Assembly (NCBI GenBank): GCA_000818945.1 | Contig: KN805388.1 | Span: 485,547 to 549,546, forward strand | DNA from: Schizochytrium sp. CCTCC M209059 | Lineage: Eukaryota; Sar; Bigyra; Thraustochytrida; Thraustochytriidae | DNA: 64,000 bases | Reading direction: 5' to 3' | In this document: positions 40,301 to 50,100 of the stretch, one piece after another | Position numbering within the stretch: the stretch's first letter is position 1 | Layout of the letters: every line of letters begins with the position of its first letter | The notes under the pieces: generated by a model | What the model saw: the letters and a program-made list of their open reading frames with translations, nothing else | Told to the model about the DNA's origin: nothing | The model's database searches: none | Translations under genes and position numbers: made by a program

Positions 40301-41025
40301 AAATCGGCCCCCAAGAAGTTAATGGCACCTGTGCCCTCAAAACAGAAACCGAAGCAGATTTCAACGTACTCAAAGCCGTCCTCCCCAGCAGTGAGGACGA
40401 GGTTAAGATCTGGCTCGATATCGCACTTATCGTACGGAAGAAGAATGGTGTCTGGCAGTTCAGTATTGAGCGTGAAGCCTGTTTCCGTGAAAAAGTCGAT
40501 GCCAAGGGAGAGAGTGATGCCCTCGACGTTTGCCGGCTGGATCATGGTGAAGGGTCCCTCAAAGGTGGCGGTGAGTGTCGCTCCCCCAGCTTCCATGGTG
40601 AGCAGCTCAACGCGGACATCTCCCGTACAGCTGATTTTAAAATTCTGCACGTCGACTTGAGCGTTAATTTCCGTGTTTCCAGTGTTTGTGACGTGGTCTA
40701 GCACAATGTCGGCGACCTGGCCGTCATAGCACTGAAGATCCCAGATGGTAAAGGTGCCGGAGGTGATGACGTCCCCGAGTCTTCCGCAGGTGGCGTCAAA
40801 GCCATCGACAAGACAAACGCGAATATCCTTGGCACTTTCTGGCAGGTCCCGCACGTCGCCGGAGCAGACGTCGTCATTAATGGTGGGGCCTGGGCATGGT
40901 CCGGGGATGGGTCCAAAGGTTTTATCAGATAAATAGTCGGCGAAGAAGTCTGCATGGCTTGCGGGCACCAAGCTCGCGAGTACGCACAGCACGGCCGCAA
41001 CGGCGCCTTGGGCACGGTGGCCCAT
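34312..41025 (-). CDS. giant PqiA-like membrane protein with large ectodomain, copy 1
   Basis: This is a 2,237-residue protein. A signal peptide covers residues 1 to about 25 (MGHRAQ then VAAVLCVLASLVPASHA). The ectodomain runs to about 1,570 with paired Cys and many N-glycosylation sequons (NVS, NNS, NFT, NVT). It opens with DKTFGPIPGPCPGPT. The membrane part starts with a TM segment (AYIFLGGCGVAAIGALLLIP, about 1,571-1,595). Then comes a PqiA-like block (about 1,645-1,828) with WPIIKNLILMFLWFAP, a basic turn AKRRRF and LDMLGKWSFLDVFVIVITLA, which matches the bacterial PqiA RWSMLDVF pattern. A second block (about 1,883-2,098) has YWSGLEIFLVAMVLTIMEIS in the equivalent place. The cytosolic tail carries CAPCNRCCANEKGQRTAEAR and ends SIDV. 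Bacterial PqiA/LetA work with MCE proteins in lipid transport; a lipid-handling role here is inferred. ATG at 41025 is chosen because the signal peptide begins there; the frame opens further up. Confidence 0.85.
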   Translation of the reverse strand: MGHRAQGAVAAVLCVLASLVPASHADFFADYLSDKTFGPIPGPCPGPTINDDVCSGDVRDLPESAKDIRVCLVDGFDATCGRLGDVITSGTFTIWDLQCYDGQVADIVLDHVTNTGNTEINAQVDVQNFKISCTGDVRVELLTMEAGGATLTATFEGPFTMIQPANVEGITLSLGIDFFTETGFTLNTELPDTILLPYDKCDIEPDLNLVLTAGEDGFEYVEICFGFCFEGTGAINFLGADFALGTITTVVEAVAGGIVCQIIEEAAWLEETDSPGIINEVWRMVKDQVDEWGESVGQNVQVADSDAAILATEPYSGVDATMLANAINYRDSTVMESVSVTLNNWLGSPSVQAEYEGRPVINELISLLTEPDGTFPLDLEAYDAALEVSVPLNVSDVTLRLQRLSLQGLNTLSTFEILNIGTDVPYEDRLRYTFNNSIVVDDVTLEVEIYVRLDRGSWVTKSCNYPDAGTCSSDSSEFTFNFTTNVQDVDFGASMLALLNPDEIVDLQVGQILDIDFAGESFGAFSKLLRCVSPAAYALNVTNVVASLGAINDPQMVNFDGVGLSNLIQGGIELGADVVKGALKTKFPGIINGPVRELVNEILLEEVTLPGQDDSNTCPPWQGPSGHGPLEIDFDGAIFSPVYALINDSVGGERIRDTEVDLNEFIDELLKFNEESYDSFPFNSVGRPDGEWGLNEEYNSAGILASFSDENDFIQFSDFVIGNLDSLYKLTLSSPGEGLDIGFGLGGALLSSDGSTVLPERPLELSIQFQAVVPSKGIDEAAILKLSLSELDIDVTMTKLAINIELIYALYISQLDRIPCLLAALNDIQFEKEGKQASISALTFEVTQTRSDSASPNKLEQALSILDAEQPDARAQALVTTLADVITDLVLDVIEGIPAQYANLTAETCVNAESDVDLALSLLSLDVPNVTETIERCTAEIEELESVEDMEIKVFQANGGDLPNLVNFKESFVFEIVRYLLDTVKGPTLQNVFTALGNTSGNALSDLFELDDPEDPENGNVTFVFPIDKLNLGLDYSSEDPGFRFNPGYLRVKSVNRLLETFEFLKPLGTMTTQNRITFRDDLPLDVTISPWIELDGEAAGEQPGTVIREEIDLAIRITDLNIVAELVTAFDYEKLLDLTLSQLLAVQEDQSLHLAEHALDCWLSTYYDEGFFIRKLNVTLGDLSGVTLTSTREILSEGMEEMVGAIVELVAYFYASAVPRMLQNCAVPYVNDVMFKTLDLASCPNPEQIVPPPLEEGNTVLRFDTSPGLNSFLSFWFEDVVSEDYAALNTVLDGAAAELVFLNSESSIGDQSFNFTLPLVYNGVSYGTIFLELADVKFGGLGTFRDLRPLVPFGSDLQPMYDPSDYPNEEGSARRRLVDAGQQPYTTQTDINIEGPLSIEAKVTINAYDLFEGYPEMINELNVKLSVYDVFIMLQLLLQVDLVKLMDVRFRSFSTLNEIPCLLIPVEKLEPLAFNFNLSAVEIEGGCAGTCDFPLLTYLEDGSPFTNDAENQEEISKLVTDFVDYWTAFVGTKGAQQLIDGAISQAEDDCAAIYELVDDLTTFTERQRDDAATVFAYIFLGGCGVAAIGALLLIPLHRRRQKKAIAAKLVGTMPFERDEYFAGEMALTELRTKSIFQHPITPLVARFLIPFVQLMNVTGLVVAIGFSEAANIIVSVTLFGATTQTIALVPFTLFSTINDTWNSGAWPLAVLIAVASCMWPIIKNLILMFLWFAPTTIVSAKRRRFILEVLDMLGKWSFLDVFVIVITLAALRSYVVGAFYANVAFLDDEVFITDVNVTPESGLVLLCFVAALSLVVNHIVMFYHDRVEESNQRSEDRANGNHEIVKRLPRRATVKYPIWKHEFSGSSKSGFTRVVDPIKAKIMVGLAGLSFLLVVIGIWLPLITFELRGLIGLLLEVVSTDSPRLNGQMLNSKTYSVIEMGAALAQSPTTNGFEVVSLTFFKILYAIATYIGPIILFIMMTVLFLVPVNLNTGKSLFFWTKIASYWSGLEIFLVAMVLTIMEISIVTQFITDFITNDVCSQIVGALEVLVEEPDLDAFCFNAVGILQPTSVLLFVGVALELTCFYIITVIAHAVLADRYYDAYKGLRSDVKPHRMLRLDRFILTHFTTLKRTAQRPSRGAVDPSAPPELAGGVGPFTDLDNQDDNELIDHEDMWCAPCNRCCANEKGQRTAEARIDAWQSRFAVASNVHRRESGNPAFGTSGGPPPARFRSNSIDV
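37589..39779. repeat. block apparently identical to 55788-57978
   Basis: This stretch of about 2.19 kb within copy 1 reads the same as copy 3 at a constant offset of 18,199. No base difference was found in the lines compared, and the translations agree in several frames on both strands. Single-base differences mark the edges (37588/55787 and 39780/57979), beyond which the copies diverge. Confidence 0.85.
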
Positions 41026-41754
41026 TTTCGTCGCGTAGAACGAACGAACGAACAAACAAACAAACAGAAACACAGACAAACACCTACCTGCGAGTAGGCG
41101 TACCGATGAATGTATATGTCGGGATGAGTCAATCAATCACCTGCTCCTTCCGGCTCGCCTTCCGCTCGCAGCGCCGCGCTGCGTAGCCTTTGCCTCGCGC
41201 AGAGCTCTCTCTGGCCGCTCGCGAACGCGGGCGGAGTCCCTTTTCAGGATTTGGTGAGGCGAGCAGGCGGGGATTTCGGGCCCGAAGCGACGCCGAGCCG
41301 CTAGGGTTTCTTTCTTTGTCTCCTTTGCTCTCGCTTTACGTACTTTACCCGCCGCGCTCGCTGCGCACAGCCTGCAGGGCGCTCGCTCACGACGTCGCCT
41401 CCCTCCGCGGCGCACTTCGCCCGCTCGCTCGCTGGGCCTAGCGAGGCCTATGCGCCCGTAGCATGCACGCAAGCCTTCTCTTCCTCCGCCTCCGCAGTCG
41501 ATCTCGGGACCCTCCGCGCGAGACCTAATCGCGCGGCACGTGCGGCGCGCGGAGGGCGGGCTTAGGTCTGGCGCGTGCAGCAACGCCGCGGCAGCTCGCA
41601 GCGCGTGCAGCGGCGGCGAGCCCTGGTACGTACGAGCGCGCGGGTACGGTACGCGAGGCCGCGGAGAGCAGCGGAGCGGAGAAGCGAGGGACGCGGAGTC
41701 TGGGCCGGCGCGGGTCCGGCGGGCGTGGGGAAGACAGACAAAGGGAAATTGTGT

Positions 41755-41755
<1 letters not shown>

Positions 41756-41783
<28 letters not shown>
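41756..41783. repeat. GGC trinucleotide repeat
   Basis: An (GGC)n run of about nine units in GC-rich intergenic DNA, 730 bp upstream of copy 1. Confidence 0.8.
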
Positions 41784-41785
<2 letters not shown>

Positions 41786-42378
41786 TCTCTGAATGCGCCA
41801 GCCGGCATGTGAGCGGGGAATTCACGTGCTTTGTTTGTTTCTTTGGTTGCTTTCTTTGTTTCTTTCTGCCCTCTGAGGTGTTTTGCACATTGGTGCATTT
41901 ACGAGGGTTTTCTTGGCGGTGCCGCCGTGTTTACGTGCGGCGTGAGCGTGAGCTTGCACATAGTATTCACATGCATGCTCAGGTTGAGGCGAGAGAAGGA
42001 GTAGTATACATGGTGCAGACAGGAAGGCAACGATCCAAGCTTGGGATCGATCGAGCAATTAATTAAAACACCGACCGATCGGCCTGCAAACCACTTGATT
42101 CATCAGACGCTCCATCCAAGCTGCGCAGCTACGCTCGTCGTCCGCCCAGGATGAACGCGTCGCCCAATGCATCGGCCAGCCGCTCGACATGGATTACGAA
42201 TGGACAGAATGCTGGCCGGCCACCCGCATGGATGCGTGAGTGGATGCGGGCAAATAAAGGCAGGCCAGGCAGGTTCCCCCACAGTGTCCATATCGGGTGC
42301 GGGGGAAAGTGCGGGGCGCCGGTTGTGCGCTGTTTAGGTTTTGGTCCAGGCTCGTCGCCATCGCGGCCGAGACCAAGA

Positions 42379-42400
42379 TCGAGCTCGAGCTCGAGCTCGA
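42379..42400. repeat. palindromic GAGCTC repeat
   Basis: About three and a half overlapping GAGCTC units form a perfect 22-bp palindrome in the intergenic DNA between copies 1 and 2. Confidence 0.8.
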
Positions 42401-44173
42401 GGCCAAGGTCGAGGGCAGGAACCCGGAGGATACGCGCCGCAAGATGCAACGGAGGCGGTCGGTACGTACTTCCGGAGTGGATGGAGGGAGGGACAGCGAG
42501 CTGGCCTGGCGCGAGGGGCGGAGAAGGAGAAGAAGCAGCGGAGGAAAAGAGACTTGAGTCTGCCTGGGTTAGTGAGCTGAGAAACAACTGCTTGCGAGAA
42601 AGCAGCCAAATAGCGCAAGATCGGCGAGGGAAGCAAGAGGAGCGAGCGAGCGAGGGTTCGTGCGTGGAATGATTGCAATGGTCTGGGCGCGCAACGGCGT
42701 CGGCATCGCAGCGCGAGAATAGCGCGAAAAGGACGTTCCGGGGGAAAGGAGCGAAGTGCGCTGTGCCGTAGTCGCCCTAAAAGGAAAGAAAGGGAAGGAA
42801 AAGAAAACGGAGCAGGAGCCGTGATGGCTGGCACGGACATGAGGAAGAGAAGCAGGGCCTGTGCGTGTGGCATAAGCCGCAGACGCAGCCGCCACCGGAG
42901 CTGGGCGCCTTGCGCTGCTTGGCTTGCCTCGATCGCTGGCAGCGCGACATCTGCGAGTGGGCCGCGGCCCGAGTGAGATTAGGTGAGCGAGCGACCAGGC
43001 ACGGCTGGCTGGCTGGCGAGAGGCGACACTTTCAGATTTGCATCCGCCGCAACCCGAAAAGGCTCGCTATCAGCCTGTGTCGAGGATGGAGGGCGCCGCG
43101 CCGTGGGCGCAAGTCTGGCCTGACAGCGCCGCGAAGGCTGCGGGATTAGGCCAGATTTGTACGAGGCGGGGAGACCTGACCACTTTTCTTTGCTCGGGCG
43201 CCGCTTTACTCCTTGGTGAGATTGGGGAGTACATTTGGGGACGCAATCTTGTTGACTGTGAAAGCGATTGGAGAAGACCGGGCGTGAGACTTGGGGGCTG
43301 CTTTTTAACAAGTGAATTGGCTTCTTCAGAGCTGCGACATTTGGGGACTCGTGAGGTCAGCTGCAGCCCGTCATCAGGTTGAAAAAATGCAACGTGTCAT
43401 TTCTTTACTCTCTTGCTTGCTTGTCTGCAACTTTAGGTCACCAGGTTCAACACGTTTAGGCTGACCAAAATTGCTTTTAATGTTGTGACAAACGACTTGT
43501 ATCTCGAGAATCGTTGACAATGTTTTGTTATTTCTAGCGCGCCTAATGCTATGATTTGGTTTCTATTGTGAGAGAAAAAGCTGTCAAGAAACCCAACTTG
43601 CTAAACTTTGATCAAAAAAGCTGTCGAATTCGGAACAACTTGTCTGCGACTTGCCATGAGTCGCAACAATCTTCAACTCCCCCTCCGTCGAGCACATATA
43701 CTTTGAGATGCTGTTGCTTCAGTTTGCTGGCGTTTTGCTTATCACATTTGATGCATGAATTATCGCACCACAAAAGAAAACATAGTCGGTGCCGAGCCAT
43801 CCTTGACCGATTATTCACATCTTATAATAAGAGAAGAACGGTTGACTTCAACGAATTCCCGTAGAGAATGTTGTCCTACATGAGCTGGATCAGAGATCTC
43901 CGTGCCTCGCAGCGGCTCGTCAACACATGGCCTGCAAAGTAAATTGAGGCGAGGCCAAAAAAGCGCACAGCGACGATACAAATGGCAAGGGCCAGGTGCC
44001 ATTTCAGCTTCTCTTTTGCGGCTGCTGCTCCTGACGATGATGATAATGATGATGACGATGATGATAATAATGGTAATGCCGATTACCCGTGATGACGACC
44101 AGGTTGTAGTAAGAGAAGAAATAAAAACTTATAAAATTGAAAACACAAAGAAAAACACGAGGTGCAGGCAAAC

Positions 44174-47100
44174 TTAAACCTCGACGGAGTCCTTTCTCCC
44201 ACGAGGACGCGGCAAAGGCTGAGCGCCACGACTTTGATTGCCCCAACCACGGTTGGAAGTGCCCGGATAGCGCAGTTGGGGGTGGGCCGCGGTTGGACTC
44301 GTGCCAGCAAATGCCGGATTGTCAGACTCGCGCCGGACGCCAACACGACCACCCCCACCAGGAGCGCGCGTATTAAACTTGGCATGCCAAACATCGATGC
44401 GAGCATCAGCGGAACGCTGACCCTTTTCGTTCGAGCAGCATCCGGAGAGTAAGCGGCACCAAGGCTCATCCGGCGCAATCAAATCGCTATCCTCCTGATC
44501 AAGATCCGTGAAGGGTCCGGCACTGCGGCCCGATACCGAGTCTGGACCACTTGGCGACACAGAGGAAGCGCCCGGCGTGCCCGGAGGGAGTGGATCCTGC
44601 AGCCGTGTGCACATCATCAAAAGCCAGCGGTTAATCCTCAGCATCTTGTGCGGCTTCGCATCGGACCGAAAAGCGTTGTATGCGTCAAAGTACCGATCTG
44701 CAAGCACGGCATGCGCAATCACAGAGATGATATAAAAGCTGACGAGCTCGAGGATGATGCCGGCAAAAAGGAAGAACGCCGTGGGCTCAAAGTAACCTAC
44801 CGCGTTGAAACAGTACGCATCAAGATCTGAGTCGACTAGAAGCTCGAGCGATCCGCGGATTTGAGAACACGCGTCGTCTGTGACAAAGTCTGTAATGAAC
44901 TGCGTTGCAACGCTGATCTCCATAACCGTGAGCACCAAACCCACAAGGAAGATCTCAAGTCCAGACCAGTACGAGCAAATCTTGGTCCAAAAGAAAAAGG
45001 AACGGCCCATGTTGAGATTGATAGGCATCACGAAGAGAACCGCTTGCATGCCCAGGAGCACAAGCGGAGCGGCGAAAACTGTCGCGGCAAAGAGAGTCTT
45101 GAAAAACGCGATAATCACCGCCTCGAGCCCTGTGGTGGTGGGCGAGGTTGAGAGAAGAGCGCCCATCTGGACCGCAGAGTACGTCTTGCGGTTAAGAAAG
45201 TCCTCACTCGTCGATTCATCCTCGGACGAGATGACTTCGAGCAGCAAGCCCAACAAACCCCGCAGCTCAAATGTGATAAGCGGAGTCGCAATGCCCACGC
45301 AGATGCAAAGAAAAGACACAGAAGAAACTCCAAGGAGCACTCGAGCAGCAATAGGACTCACGACGCGCGACTGTCCTTCTTCGTTGGTGCCCGTGAACTG
45401 ATGCTTCATAATTGGCAATCTGAGAGCGGCGAGACGCGGCATCATGCGCGCAACATCGTGATTGCCCAGAGCGTGATCCTCGCTGCGCCTGTTCGACTCA
45501 ACGACGCGCTCGTGGTAGTACATGACGACGTGGTTGATGATGAGCGAGAGAGAAGCTACAAAGGCCAGCAGCACGAGACCATCCTCTGGTGTCACACTGA
45601 CATCCGTAACAAAAAAGCTATCGTCCAGGAATGTCAAGTTGCCATAGAAAGCACCCACCACATATGCCCGGAGAGCCGCAAGCGTGATGACAATGACGAA
45701 CACGTCCAGAAAAGACCACTTACCCAGCATGTCAAGAATCTCGATGGCGCGCTGGCGGCGACTCGTTCCAACAATCGTCGTCGGCGCAAACCAAAGAAAG
45801 AGCAGCAAAAGATTCTTGGTAATGGGCCACATACACGAGGCGACGGCAATAAAGATCGCCATTGCCCAGGCCCCGGAATTCCAGGTGTCGTTGATTGTCG
45901 AAAAAAGCGTAAAGGGCACGAGGGCGACGGATTCAGATGTGGCACCGAAGATAGTAATGCTCACGACGATGTTGGCCGCTTCAGAAAAGGCAATGGCAAC
46001 GACGAGGCCAACCACGTTCATGATCGCAATAAACGGCACCAGAAAACGTGCGACGCTAGGCGTGATGGGATGCTGAAAGATGCTCTTGGCCCGAAGCTCC
46101 GTGAGGGCGATCTCATTGACAAAGTCCTCGCCGCGCTCGTGCGGCTTGGTGCCAGCGATCTTGGACTTGATGGCGCTATTCTGCCGACTCCGGTGCAATG
46201 GCACGAGGAGAAGCATACCGATGCCAGCAACACCACAACCCCCAAGGAAGATGTAGGCAAAGGTCGAGGCCGCGTCTGCCTCCGAGAGACTCTCGTCGTT
46301 TTCTAGTGTCTCCTCTGTTGAGGACAGCGCGGCACACTCTTCCGCAGCGAGGGCAAGAGTCGAGTTGATCAGTTCCTGGGCGCCGCGCGTTGTCATAAAG
46401 CCGTCCACGTACTCGACGAGCTCATTGACGGCCTGACTGATCTCTGCGCTATCACTTGTGGACAGGTCGTCGCCCTCTTCGAGGTACTCGATGAAAGGGA
46501 ACTCGCATCTGCCAGCGCAGGACACAGTGATGTCAATGTCGGACGTGGTGAAGTTAAAGTCCAGCGGCTGCAGCTGTCGGACGGGTACGAGCAGGCACGG
46601 GAGTTGCTTCAGGGTCGTCCACGCACGGAGCTGGACGTTCAAAAAGTCAGCCCAATCCACGGCAAACAAGAGCCGCAGGCCAAAGTCCAGGTCGGTCACG
46701 GTCACGGTAAAATCCAGTTTGTTGATCATCTCCGGGTAACCCACGAAGAGATCGTACGTGTTGAAGGTCACCTTGAAAGAGAGCGCGACGGGACCGCTCA
46801 TTGCAATATTCGTCTGCGTCGTGTACGGCTGCTGGCTTGTGGTGAGCTCGGCCAGACGTCTACGCGATTCTGGAAGGTAGTCTTGGGGGTCGTACAGGGG
46901 ATTGCCGTCCGGTTTAAAGGGAATGAAGGGCCGCAGATCCTGAATCGTGTCAATGCCTGTGATCGCGATGTTGGCGAGACCAAAAAGAATCTCACCGTAA
47001 AAGATACCGTTGTACACGAGCGGAATCGAGACATTGAATGATTCGTCACCACCAAGGGCGTTCTCATCCAAAAATACCAAATCTTCGGTGGCACCGTAGA

Positions 47101-50100
47101 GAATATCGTTGACGTTCGTGTACCCGCCGGCGACTGCATCAGAAAACCAGAGCGAGAGAAAGGCATCGAGCAGGTCCAGGGAGTCGAAGCGGATCAAGGG
47201 GTCTCCAGACTCCATGTTGGGCGGCGCAATGTCTTCCGGCAATGGACACGAGGCAGTTTCAATGTACTCTTTGAAGACTGCATTCGCGTAGGGCGCGACG
47301 CAGTTTTGCGCAATGCGCGGAAGGGCGTCGGAGTAAAAGTACGCCACGAGCTCGATGAGCGCGCTCGCAGTCTCCTCAACGCCAGCGCTCAGGAGCTCGC
47401 GAGACGAGGTCAGCACGACTCCTGAAAGTTCACTAAGCGAGACATCAATGTTGCGAAGCGAGAGACCATTCTCGTATAAAATGGACAGCAAACAATCCGC
47501 CGCATGAGGGGCCATTGAGAGCGACTGGTCAGCGTCGACGCTGAGTAGCTGTGACAGCGTGAGATCCAGCATCTTTTCACGATTTATCGCCGTGACGAGA
47601 TCTCCAGCAATGGTAAGATTTGTAATCTGCATGGTCAACACGAGGTCCTCCGTCACAGTGGTGCCTGCTTCTGCGCCCACCGCAGAGCCCTCAATCTCAA
47701 TCGAGGACTCAATGGTGACTTCGAGCGGCTCGTCGTCGCGAAAGGCAAATTTGTGGCTCGTGGTCATGCTTCCTACAGGCTCGAAGAGGAAAAAGGAGTC
47801 CAGCAGGCGGTTGACGCTCTTGATGCGAACGGTGCCTGCGTTGAATTTAAAGCCAGGATCCTCGCTTGTAAGATCGAGCCCTAGATCGAGGACACTGAGG
47901 GGAAAGGCAAAGGTCACATTAGTGTTGGAAGGATCATTCGGATCATCGAGAAGAAAAAACTGGTCGATACCCAAATCCGACATCTGCACGAGCTCGGCAA
48001 AAAGCTGATCCAAAGTATCACCCTTGAGAACCTCGACGCCTTCGCGGATGACTTGGATCAAAAAAGACTCGCGCACATTGAGCAAGTCAGGAAGCTCGTT
48101 GCCATTGTATACCTCGCTTTCAACCTCCTCCACCGAAGGTACCTCGCCAATTTCTGCAGTACATTCTTCGATTGTTTGTGTCACGTTCGGGAGGTCAAGC
48201 TTGAGTACTCCGTTGGTGAGATTGTCGAGCGAGTCATCCATGTTGACGCACGTCTCCGCGGTGAGGTCACCGTAAATTCCTGGAATTCGCTCGACAGTAT
48301 CAAGAATCCGATCCACGGCTGCGTCAAAGAGGGTCGTAGTGAGAGCCATAGAACTCTGTCCTGGCTGTTCGGCGTCCAAGTTGTCCAGGGCCTGCGCGAG
48401 GTTGCTGCTTCGGTCGGCACCTGTCCGAATGGAATTCACCTCAAATTCGAGGTTCGAGATGGAAACCTGGCGCGCCTCGCGGCGAAAGGAGATCTCGTCG
48501 AGCGCCGCCAAAAGACAGGGGATGCGGTCGATTTGGCTAAAATATAGGGCGTAGATGAGATCAAAGTCGATGGCGAGCCTCGTGAGCTCCACAGCGAAGT
48601 CGAGCTCCGTGAACGATAGCTTGATCTCGACGGCTTCATCGATGCCTCGACTCGGCACAACGGCCTGGAAATAAATAGTCAGTTCGAGGGGGCGCAGAGC
48701 TGCGAGACCGCTGTCGTCAGCGAGTTGAAGAGCGCCTCCGAAACCAAAATCGATATCGAGACCCTCGGATGGTGACGAGAATATCAGCTTGTAAAGTGTG
48801 TTAAGGTTGCCAATCGTGCCGTCGTAGAACTGAAGAAAGTCCCCCGTCTCATCGTACTTGAGAGATTGCAAAAGGCCGCTTTTGTCGTACTCATCCTTGA
48901 GCCGCCACTCGCCGTCAGCACGACCCTCGCTGCTGAAGGGAAAACTGACGTAAGATTCCTCGTTGTACTTGAGAGCATCATCAATGAGATGGTTGAGCCC
49001 GATGTCGCTTTCACGAATCGGCTCCCCGCCGATACCCTCGTTGACCAGCTCATAGATTGGAGAGAACATCTCGCCATCGAAGTCGATGACTGTAGGCCCC
49101 TCCCCAGACGGCCCCTCCCAAGCTGGGCAAGACTGCGTGCCTGCCCGTCCCGGGATTGATACTTCGGTCAGTAGAACCTCATTAAAGTACTCTCGGATCG
49201 GGCCATTTGCAATGCCGGGAAATTTCGTGCGAAGGGCGCCCTTGGCAACATCGTTTGCCAAGGCTACAGAGCTTTGAACGAGGTTTGCAAATTCTGAGCC
49301 GTCGTTGTCGATGAGCTGAGGGTCCGAGAAAGAACCAATGCTGGCCTCGATGTTGGTAAAGTTGAGCGCATACACTGCGGGAGCAATGCAGCGAAGTGTT
49401 TTAGAAAAAGCGCCAAAGGGCTCCTCGGAGAAATCGATTCCCAGGATCTGCCCGACCTGAAGATCAAGGAGCTCGTCTGGATTGACGAGCGAGAGCAGAC
49501 TGGCTTTGAAGAAAACGTCCTGCACGAGAACTGAATAACGAAAGGTGTACTCGGCCGAGTCGCTCGAGCAGGTGTTTTGCGGCGGTATGTTGCACGACGC
49601 TGTGACCCAGCTTCCGCGATCCAGACGCATGTAGGCTTCCACCTCGACAACGAGCTTGTCAACAATGATGGTGTTGTTTGACGTGCGTTTGGGCCGGCTC
49701 GCTTCGGGTAGGTCTTCTCCGATATCGAGCAGCTCAATCACAGAGATCGTGTTGAGACCCTGAAGTTTTGCGCTCCGCAGAATCATTGTGACATCAGAGA
49801 CGTTGAGTGGAATCTGGACCTCCAGTTCGGCGTCGTACTCGGCGAGATTAATAGCCAATTCACCGGCCGGATCCGTAAATGCGTCAACGACCTCGTTGAC
49901 AACGGGGCGCCCTTCGTATTCGGAGCGGGAGCTCGCGGGGCTGAGCCAGCCGTTGAGTGCGTCGCTTACGGGATCGATGACCTCCGAGGTCGTGAAGTCG
50001 ACTGCATCGTTCAATTCCTGGGATGTGATGCCACTGTATTGGCTTGTGCTCAACAGATAAGAGTTGGTGTCAGCAGTTGCAACATTCAGCCCCTTCGCGA

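Larger units (their letters stand above)
41026..44173. other. intergenic region between PqiA-like copies 1 and 2
   Basis: No supported gene was found in these 3.1 kb. The region next to copy 1 is its promoter/5' UTR, with GAAC/AAAC repeats (about 41039-41075), a minus-strand CAGGTAGGT (41082-41090) and GC-rich DNA with a GGC run (about 41756-41783). A GAGCTC palindromic repeat lies at 42379-42400. The last part (43,380-44,173) is AT-rich, with a GATGAT run near 44034-44065, and holds the copy 2 3' flank. Confidence 0.55.

Noticed and set aside
41137..41898. 253-codon frame upstream of PqiA-like copy 1
   Set aside because: Arg/Ala-rich translation through a GGC repeat with no recognisable domain; treated as promoter DNA.
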